Positions 58,557 through 64,000 of a stretch of DNA of 64,000 bases are shown here, one piece after another. The notes beneath the pieces were generated by a model. That model saw only the letters and a list, made by a program, of their open reading frames with translations. It was not told where the DNA came from and searched no databases. The DNA is from Longimicrobium sp. (GTDB lineage: Bacteria; Gemmatimonadota; Gemmatimonadetes; Longimicrobiales; Longimicrobiaceae). The stretch lies in NCBI GenBank assembly GCA_036389135.1, contig DASVQP010000035.1, forward strand, positions 1 through 64,000. Reading direction: 5' to 3'. How positions within the stretch are numbered: position 1 is the first letter of the stretch; every line of letters begins with the position of its first letter. Made by a program: the position numbers and the translations under genes.

Positions 58557-61247
58557 ATGGCGAAGCCCCGCCGCACCTCCGCGCCCGCGGGCGACCTGGC
58601 CGAGTACCAGGCCAAGCGCGACTTCGGCAAGACTCCGGAGCCGCGCGGCGCGCGTGCGCGGAAGAAGAAGGCGGCCGGGCTGGGCTTCGTGGTCCAGAAG
58701 CACGCGGCCAGCCACCTGCACTTCGACCTGCGGCTGGAGCTGGGCGGGGTGATGAAGAGCTGGGCCGTGCCCAAGGGCCCCTCCGGCGACCCGGCGGACC
58801 GCCGCCTGGCCGTGGAGGTGGAGGACCACCCCATGGAGTACAACAGCTTCGAGGGGACGATCCCGGCCGGCGAGTATGGCGGCGGCACCGTGATGCTGTG
58901 GGACCGCGGCACCTACACCGCGGACGACGTGCTCCCCAACGAAGACCCCGAGGAGTTCCTCGCCGCACAGCACAAAAAGGGGAAGCTCGACATCACCTTC
59001 CACGGCGAGCGGCTGCGCGGCTCCTACGCCCTGGTGCGCACGCGCCGCGGCGAGAACGGGTCGAAGCCGCAGTGGCTCCTCATCAAGCACCGCGACGACC
59101 ACTCCGGCGACGGGCTGGACCCCGCCGCGGAGTACGACACTTCGGTGGAGACGGGCCGGACCATGGAGGAGATCGCCTCCGGCCGTGGAGGCCGCCGTGT
59201 GTGGCGCTCCAATCGTGCCACCAGTGCGACACCTCCTCCACAACCAGGCTCCGCCGCCGCGCCGCGGCCCGTCGTGCTCCCCATGCTCGCCTCCTCCGCC
59301 GGGGGCACGGTGCCGGGCGGCGAGGGGTGGACCTTCGAGCCGAAGTACGACGGAATCCGCGTGCTCGCCTTCGTGGGGAACGGGACGGCGGCGCTGGTCA
59401 CGCGCAACGGCAACGACAAGGCGCGCCAGTTTCCCGAAGTCGTGGAGGCGCTCCTCGCCTTCCGCCAGGAGCTGGGGCGCGACGTGGTGCTGGACGGCGA
59501 GCTGATCGGCGTGCGCAACGGCGAGGTGGTGCGCTTCGAGTCGCTGCAGGGGCGCATGCACCTGACCAACGACCGCGACATCGCCAACAGCTCCGCCCGG
59601 GAGCCGGCGGCGCTGGTCGCCTTCGACCTGCTGCTGGACGGCACGCGCCCCCTGCTGCGCGAGCCGTGGAGCGAGCGGCGCGTGGCGCTGGAGGAGCTGC
59701 TCGAGGGCCGCGCCACCGACGTGCTGCGGCTGGGCGAGAGCTCGGCGGACGTGGACGAGATGATGTCGCGCGCCCGCGCCGGCGGGTGGGAGGGTCTGGT
59801 CGCCAAGCGGACCTCCAGCGGCTACGCGGCCGGGAAGCGGTCGCGCGACTGGGTCAAGCTGAAGCTGGAGAACCGCCAGGAGCTGGTCGTCGGCGGATGG
59901 ACGGAGCCCCGCAACTCGCGGCAGCACGTGGGGGCGCTCCTCCTGGGCTACTACGACTCGGAGGGGCGCTTCGTCTACGCGGGGCACACCGGCACGGGGT
60001 TCGATCAAAAGGGTTTGGCCGACGCCGCGCGGCGGATGAAGCCGCTGGAGCGCAAGACGTCGCCCTTTGTGGAGAAGCCCGCCACCAATGAGAAGGCGCA
60101 CTGGGTGACGCCGAAGCTGGTGGTGGAGATCCGCTTCAACGAGTGGACCTCCGCGGGAAAGCTGCGCCAGCCCGTCTTCCTCGGTTTCCGCGACGACAAG
60201 GATCCGCGCTCCGTGGTGCGCGAGCCGGACGCCCGCGTCTCCGCCGCGGACCAGGCGCCGGAGCGTAGCGCCCCGGCTCCGCGGCACCCGGCGGGCTCCG
60301 TGGCGGAACGGCTCGACGCCATCGAGCGCGAGGGCGGCGACGGCGTGGTGGCGCTGGGGAAAGGGAAGCAGCTCTCCGTCAGCAACCTGGGCAAGGTCTA
60401 CTTCCCCGCGGACGGCATCACCAAGGGCGACCTGCTGCGCTACTACGCGGAGACGGCGCGCTACATCCTCCCCGCCATGAAGGACCGGCCGCTGGTGCTG
60501 CGCCGCTTCCCCAACGGCATCGAGGGGCAGGCCTTCTACCAGCAGACCCCCGACGCGGACACGCCGGAGGGGGTGCGCGTGGAGACGATCCGCGAACCGG
60601 ACGGCGACCTGAAGCGGCGCCTGATCGGCGGCGACCTGGCCACGCTCCTCTACACGGTGCAGCTCGGCGCCATCTCGTACGACCCCTGGCACTCGCGGGT
60701 TGACGGTCTGGACTACGCCGACTACTCGATCCTGGACCTGGACCCGGGCGAGGGGACCGACTTCCAGACCGTCGTCGAGGTGGCGCGGCTGGTCAAGCAG
60801 GAGCTGGATCGCGCGGGGCTGCACGGGGCGCTCAAGACGTCGGGCTCCAGCGGGCTGCACATCTACCTCCCGCTCCCGCCGCGCACGCCGCTGGAGACCT
60901 CCACGCTTCTGGCGCAGTTCATCGCCACGCGCGTGGCCGGGCGCGCGCCCAGGATCGCGACCGTCGAGCGGATGGTGAAGCGGCGCCCCCGCGGCACCGT
61001 GTACGTGGACTACCTCCAGAACATCCTGGGGAAGACGGTGGCGGGGGTGTACGCCGTCCGCGCCAAGCCGGGCGGCACCGTCTCCACCCCTCTGAGCTGG
61101 GACGAGCTGACCGACGATCTGGACCTGCACGCCTTCACCCTGCGCACCCTCCCCGCGCGGCTGGCGGAGCGCGGAGACCTGTGGGGCCCGGCGATGAAGC
61201 GGCCCATCCCGCTGCGGCGCTTCCTGCGCGCCGCGCCGGCCGCCTGA
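58557..61247 (+). CDS. ligD: multidomain DNA ligase D
   Basis: The 896-residue enzyme repairs double-strand breaks with Ku. Domain order is phosphoesterase (residues 40-190: KHAASHLHFDLRLELGG, PAGEYGGGTV), ligase (about 245-540, nucleophile K263 in EPKYDGIRV, then VLDGELI), and polymerase (about 600-890: LGKVYFPADGITKGDLLRYY, DLDPGEGTDFQTV, KTSGSSGLHIYLP). All three domains are present and motifs look intact. PE-Lig-Pol order is one of the known arrangements. It starts three bases after ku. Confidence 0.96.
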   Translation: MAKPRRTSAPAGDLAEYQAKRDFGKTPEPRGARARKKKAAGLGFVVQKHAASHLHFDLRLELGGVMKSWAVPKGPSGDPADRRLAVEVEDHPMEYNSFEGTIPAGEYGGGTVMLWDRGTYTADDVLPNEDPEEFLAAQHKKGKLDITFHGERLRGSYALVRTRRGENGSKPQWLLIKHRDDHSGDGLDPAAEYDTSVETGRTMEEIASGRGGRRVWRSNRATSATPPPQPGSAAAPRPVVLPMLASSAGGTVPGGEGWTFEPKYDGIRVLAFVGNGTAALVTRNGNDKARQFPEVVEALLAFRQELGRDVVLDGELIGVRNGEVVRFESLQGRMHLTNDRDIANSSAREPAALVAFDLLLDGTRPLLREPWSERRVALEELLEGRATDVLRLGESSADVDEMMSRARAGGWEGLVAKRTSSGYAAGKRSRDWVKLKLENRQELVVGGWTEPRNSRQHVGALLLGYYDSEGRFVYAGHTGTGFDQKGLADAARRMKPLERKTSPFVEKPATNEKAHWVTPKLVVEIRFNEWTSAGKLRQPVFLGFRDDKDPRSVVREPDARVSAADQAPERSAPAPRHPAGSVAERLDAIEREGGDGVVALGKGKQLSVSNLGKVYFPADGITKGDLLRYYAETARYILPAMKDRPLVLRRFPNGIEGQAFYQQTPDADTPEGVRVETIREPDGDLKRRLIGGDLATLLYTVQLGAISYDPWHSRVDGLDYADYSILDLDPGEGTDFQTVVEVARLVKQELDRAGLHGALKTSGSSGLHIYLPLPPRTPLETSTLLAQFIATRVAGRAPRIATVERMVKRRPRGTVYVDYLQNILGKTVAGVYAVRAKPGGTVSTPLSWDELTDDLDLHAFTLRTLPARLAERGDLWGPAMKRPIPLRRFLRAAPAA

Positions 61248-61265
61248 TACCGCGAGGAGCGGACG

Positions 61266-62036
61266 ATGATCGACTTCGAAGCAGGGGTGAGGGAGGCGTG
61301 GATGGACGCGACCGCGCCGGGGTGCGTGCTGGTCGTCTCGGAGAACGAGGTGATCCGCACGGGACTCCGTCTCCTCCTCCAGCGCAACCGCTACGAGGCG
61401 GTGGAGGCGCGCACGGAGGAGGAAGCGGTGCGGCTCTCGGTGGAGTGGTTCCCGGACCTGGTGATCGTGGACCTTCCCGACCCCGCGGCCCCGCGCCTCC
61501 TGGAGGAGCTTCGCCGCGAGCCGGGGTGCACCGGCACCCTCGCCCTGCGCCTGACCGCCGACTCCGAGGCCGCGCACTCGGGCACCGCCCACTACGACGG
61601 CTGCCTGGTGAAGCCGGCGGACCCGCAGCGCATCCTCGCCGAGGTGGTGCGGCTGATGGAGCGGCGCTTCGGGGCGGGACGCAGTGCGGTGCCGCTGGAC
61701 GGCCCCCGCGCCGCGGAGCTGGTTCGGCTGGACACCCCCTTCCCCGCCCGCACGCGCGTGGAGGCGAACCCGCTGAACGCGGAGGTGCTGGCCAACATCC
61801 TCTCCGAGCTGCGCTGGCTGGGGATCCGCCACCACCAGCTGCGTGACGGTGACGACGTGGTGGTGGAGTACGTGTGCACGGTGCAGCAGGCGCTGGAGCT
61901 CGGTTTCGAGGACGTGCCGGGCGTGCTCGCCTTCGCCCTGGAGGATGCCTTCCCCTGGCTGGCGCGCCGCCCCGATGCGCTGCGCAGGCGGATCGAGCGG
62001 CTCAAGAACCTGGCATCGCTGCGCCGCACGGGGTGA
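61266..62036 (+). CDS. receiver-like domain protein with uncharacterised C-terminus
   Basis: The 256-residue product opens with a response-regulator receiver fold at about residues 20-130: CVLVVSENEVIRTGLRLLL, PDLVIVDLPDP (candidate phosphoacceptor aspartate) and CLVKPADPQRIL (conserved lysine). The cluster of acidic residues near the start of a normal receiver is not complete, so phosphorylation is uncertain. The last 110 residues (NILSELRWLGIRHHQLRDGD and on) match nothing I recognise. GAGGAGCGG precedes the ATG. It follows ligD by 18 bases and may be in its operon. Confidence 0.72.
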   Translation: MIDFEAGVREAWMDATAPGCVLVVSENEVIRTGLRLLLQRNRYEAVEARTEEEAVRLSVEWFPDLVIVDLPDPAAPRLLEELRREPGCTGTLALRLTADSEAAHSGTAHYDGCLVKPADPQRILAEVVRLMERRFGAGRSAVPLDGPRAAELVRLDTPFPARTRVEANPLNAEVLANILSELRWLGIRHHQLRDGDDVVVEYVCTVQQALELGFEDVPGVLAFALEDAFPWLARRPDALRRRIERLKNLASLRRTG

Positions 62037-62106
62037 GCACAGTGCGCCCGATGCCGAACGTGCGGCCGGGCGGAAGGTGAACAGCCGACGTAATTGGAGG
62101 TGCGGG

Positions 62107-62418
62107 ATGAGAGGTCCGAGGAGGACTCGCGATCCGGTCGAGATCCGGCTCTGGATGGAGGAGCGTGGCGGCGCCCCGGCCTTCGCGAACGGCGCCGAGG
62201 GACCGCTCCGCATCGACTTCGATCCGTACACGCCGGTGGCTGAGGCGGATTGGGTGCGCTGGTTTCGCGTCTTCGAGGACCACGCGCTCACCTTCCACTT
62301 CCACCCGGCGGACGAGGGCCGCTTCCACCGCCTGGTGCGCGGCCGGGCGGACGACGAGCACCCCACGCTGGCGGTGTGGCCGGCGGGGAGCCTGATGATC
62401 GTGGAGCGCACGGGCTGA
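62107..62418 (+). CDS. hypothetical protein
   Basis: The 103-residue product is not recognised. It is strand-rich with many aromatic and charged residues (DWVRWFRVFEDHALTFHFHP), and lacks membrane helices. TTGGAGGTGCGGG before the ATG is a good ribosome-binding site. It sits between the receiver-like gene and the LexA-like gene, all in the same direction. Confidence 0.65.
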   Translation: MRGPRRTRDPVEIRLWMEERGGAPAFANGAEGPLRIDFDPYTPVAEADWVRWFRVFEDHALTFHFHPADEGRFHRLVRGRADDEHPTLAVWPAGSLMIVERTG

Positions 62419-62446
62419 ACGGACGGAAACGAGAGGGCCGGCGCAC

Positions 62447-62890
62447 ATGAACGCGCGCGGCAACCCACAGCGGGGCATGGACATGGAACCGCTCACCCGC
62501 CGGCAGGTGGAGATACTGGGCTACCTGCGGGAATACCTGGAAGAGAAAGGGTACGCTCCCAGCCACGAGGAGGTGGCGGAGCGTTTCAGCTACCGCGCCA
62601 TCTCCACCGTGGCCGAGCACCTGAACACGCTGCAGGAGAAGGGCTACATCCTGCGCACCCCCGGCCGCTCGCGCGCGCTGCGCCTGCTGCGCCCCGGCGA
62701 CGTCGCGGAGCCGGAGCCGACGCAGGGCTTCAGCGTGGCCGACGGCGCGCAGTACGTCCCCCGCCGCCACCTGCCGCCCATGTTCGCCGCCTGGATGGCC
62801 GAGTGGCTCACCGAGCGCGGCCATCCCCGCCCGGACGAGGCGCAGCTCAAGGCGTGGGTGATGCACCGCATGCGGCGGCGCGCGTCCTGA
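62447..62890 (+). CDS. LexA-like DNA-binding protein lacking the S24 protease domain
   Basis: The 147-residue product has the LexA winged helix at residues 14-82: PLTRRQVEILGYLREYLEEK, YAPSHEEVAERFSY, ISTVAEHLNTLQEKGYI. In place of the peptidase domain is a 65-residue helical region (FAAWMAEWLTERGHPRPDEA) with no GDSM or catalytic lysine, so it cannot self-cleave. GAGAGGG precedes the ATG; starts at 62477 or 62483 are also possible. It lies downstream of the Ku/LigD operon. It may compete with LexA or control a separate regulon. Confidence 0.75.
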   Translation: MNARGNPQRGMDMEPLTRRQVEILGYLREYLEEKGYAPSHEEVAERFSYRAISTVAEHLNTLQEKGYILRTPGRSRALRLLRPGDVAEPEPTQGFSVADGAQYVPRRHLPPMFAAWMAEWLTERGHPRPDEAQLKAWVMHRMRRRAS

Positions 62891-62901
62891 CATCGCAGGG
62901 C

Positions 62902-62991
62902 GTCACACAGAGGGCACGGAGGAAAACGGAAAGGCACGGAAAGAACCTCCTTTGCGGTTCTTTCCGTGCCCTCTGTGTCTCTGTGTGAGGC
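62902..62991. repeat. family A palindromic repeat, copy A10
   Basis: GTCACACAGAGGGCACGGAG is mirrored by CGTGCCCTCTGTGTCTCTGT, with AAGGCACGGAAAGAACC and GGTTCTTTCCGTGCC-type inner arms. It separates convergent genes: 12 bases from one stop and seven from the other. Confidence 0.85.
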
Positions 62992-62997
62992 TGTTCT

Positions 62998-63342
62998 TCA
63001 GGCGCGCGGCGGGCGGAAGCCGAGGATCTCGCGGTCGTACGTGGCGGGGTTGGCGGCGTACAGCGCGCTCCACTCGTCGGGGCCGGGAAGGTTCAGCTCG
63101 CGGTGCACGGCCAGGATCAGCTCGCGGAGGCGGTCGGCGGACTCGCCGGTGCCCACCAGCGTCTCCACGATCTCGTCGCCGCCCCACGCCGGGGCCGCCA
63201 CGGCGGCGGGAACGCGGGAGGCTTCGCCCGCACGCTGCGCCAGGAGCCAGAAGCCGTCCGGATCCAACGCGAAAATGTGCTCGGCGATTTTCGCCGAGCA
63301 CCAGTCGAGATATTTGATCCGGAGAGCAGGTTCCTGCGCCAT
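62998..63342 (-). CDS. hypothetical protein
   Basis: The 114-residue product has no family I recognise. It is mixed alpha/beta with IKYLDWCSAKIAEHIFALDP near the start and LRELILAVHRELNLPGPDEW before a conserved-looking ATYDREILGFRP tail. No membrane segment. I chose ATG 63342; ATG 63384 would add 14 low-complexity residues. It is convergent with the LexA-like gene across repeat A10. Confidence 0.65.
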   Translation of the reverse strand: MAQEPALRIKYLDWCSAKIAEHIFALDPDGFWLLAQRAGEASRVPAAVAAPAWGGDEIVETLVGTGESADRLRELILAVHRELNLPGPDEWSALYAANPATYDREILGFRPPRA

Positions 63343-63403
63343 GCAGGACGGGGTTGTAGGCGGACCGGGACGCGCGTGCGTCAACTGTGCGGCCCGCGGG
63401 CCA

Positions 63404-63580
63404 CTAGGTCAAGACTTTTGTTTGCGGGACGTCCCGAGCCAGCACCTGGAAGATGGTCTCCCGCATCGCGCAGTATCGCAGCATCTTCGCCACGAGCTCC
63501 GGGTCCCGTTGCTGGATCGCTTCCACCCGGTTCGCCACGTCGGAGGGGAGCGTCAGGACAACTGGGCGGGCTTCCGTCAT
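63404..63580 (-). CDS. small 58-residue protein
   Basis: A short frame with start ATG (63580) and stop TAG. The product starts MTEARPVVLTLPSDVANRVE and continues with helices (LVAKMLRYCAMRETIFQVL). The opening strand-helix arrangement (VVLTLPSDVANRV) resembles ribbon-helix-helix antitoxins, but the second helix does not prove it. It lies upstream of the 114-residue gene on the same strand, 61 bases away. Confidence is limited by its length. Confidence 0.5.
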   Translation of the reverse strand: MTEARPVVLTLPSDVANRVEAIQQRDPELVAKMLRYCAMRETIFQVLARDVPQTKVLT

Positions 63581-63950
63581 TCAGGGTCTCGAAGGTTCGG
63601 GGGATGGTCTTGCGGGGGCGGCCACGACGGGGGTGCCGAAGCCGGAGCGCCAAAGTAAGTGGGTGCCCCCGTGCCGGTCAACCCCTTTGTAACCCTATGC
63701 AAACCAATACGTTACACGCAAGTGACTGCGCCGCAACCGGTTGCGTGCCCACCCCCTCCTTCACGCCACGCGCGGTGGCCGGACAGGGGCTGGAGCGCTC
63801 TGAAACACCCTTGCGGAGCAGCGGGGCTGCAAGCAGATTAGGGGCCACCTCCCACGCGAAATTCCACGCGGTCCCCCCCTGTCCGACCGTCTCCGGAGCA
63901 CCCGACCATGCTCGATCGCGATCCGCTCGTGCCGGTGAGGCGCTGAGCCG
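63581..63950. other. intergenic region before parA
   Basis: About 370 bases without a convincing gene. It holds a divergent promoter region with relatively AT-rich TTTGTAACCCTATGCAAACC (63689-63708) and an imperfect dyad GTTACACGCAAGTGAC. I searched for a parS-like TGTTTCACGTGAAACA and saw none. No tRNA or riboswitch is recognised. Confidence 0.35.
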
Positions 63951-64000
63951 ATGCCCGTCATCGCCATTGCCAACCAGAAGGGCGGCGTCGGAAAGACGAC
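63951..64000 (+). CDS. parA: ParA/Soj-family ATPase, cut by the window edge
   Basis: Only the first 16 codons are present: MPVIAIANQKGGVGKT, the deviant Walker A (KGGVGKTT) of chromosome-partitioning ATPases. The family reading is secure, but the length and partners (parB, parS) lie outside the window. A sporulation/Soj, plasmid-type or MinD/FlhG-like relative cannot be excluded; chromosomal ParA is the default. Confidence 0.85.
   Translation, partial: MPVIAIANQKGGVGKT

Noticed and set aside
57639-62468. Long open frame of 1609 codons on the minus strand
   Set aside because: It lies antisense to ku, ligD and the receiver-like gene, which have clear family motifs. High GC leaves long open antisense frames without coding meaning.
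63581-63950. parS centromere site upstream of parA
   Set aside because: No sequence close to TGTTTCACGTGAAACA is present in either orientation.

Overview
The window is very GC-rich, densely packed bacterial chromosome (about 70% GC by eye). Its gene content and repeats fit a Gemmatimonadota bacterium, probably of the Longimicrobium type. The cues are PadR plus long MacB/FtsX-like permeases, Ku/LigD repair, a TreY and GlgX-TreZ set, and two abundant families of short palindromic intergenic repeats. That taxonomic call is inference; there is no rRNA or tRNA gene in the window to test it. Almost all genes are housekeeping genes in short, overlapping operons, with many ATGA or TGATG stop/start overlaps.

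Layout. 0.3-3 kb: rluB-scpB-scpA-site-2 protease operon (minus strand), divergent from rpsT. 3.9-8.9 kb: a coiled-coil/zinc-ribbon protein, then pyrR-pyrB-pyrC with an HD-domain nuclease. 9-12 kb: tadA, lexA, gltX. 12.2-12.8 kb: a GIY-YIG gene between inverted repeats. 12.9-24.3 kb: a haloperoxidase/PAP2-like protein, glnS with a YqeY-like tail, an SDR, an HD protein, a YheT-like hydrolase, a PlsC-like acyltransferase, an MFS protein and an APP1-type phosphatase. 24.4-27.8 kb: a GNAT-like/76-residue pair and small operons. 27.9-30.9 kb: a two-gene module, DUF262 protein plus HipA-like kinase, with visibly lower GC and its own consensus promoter. 31-35.9 kb: ArsC/Spx-like and LeuA-like genes, an M20 peptidase, a nucleotidyltransferase and a DUF1499 protein. 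35.9-46.5 kb: a Lon-type protease, PadR plus a permease, enoyl-CoA hydratase with an AtuA-like domain protein, guaB, a DUF1232 protein and a PAP2 phosphatase. 46.7-53.9 kb: divergent treY and a glgX-treZ fusion, which together can convert glycogen to trehalose. 54.3-57.5 kb: a PAS protein, ftsZ and an orphan HigA-like regulator. 57.7-63 kb: ku-ligD non-homologous end joining, then a receiver-domain protein and a LexA-like DNA-binding protein that lacks the protease. The right edge cuts into a parA gene.

Between genes lie two repeat families. Family A (ten copies) is a long palindrome of CACAGAG-type arms; several copies end in CAACTGC/GCAGTTG. Family B (six copies) is a mosaic of GTAGGGGC-headed palindromic modules ending in a strong GC hairpin. 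Both sit flush against gene 3' ends, and B copies often supply the TAG stop codon itself. B copies mostly separate convergent genes; A copies mostly separate co-directional genes.

The best candidate for an undescribed system is the DUF262-HipA pair (27.98-30.87 kb). The GIY-YIG unit framed by about 120-bp inverted repeats is second.
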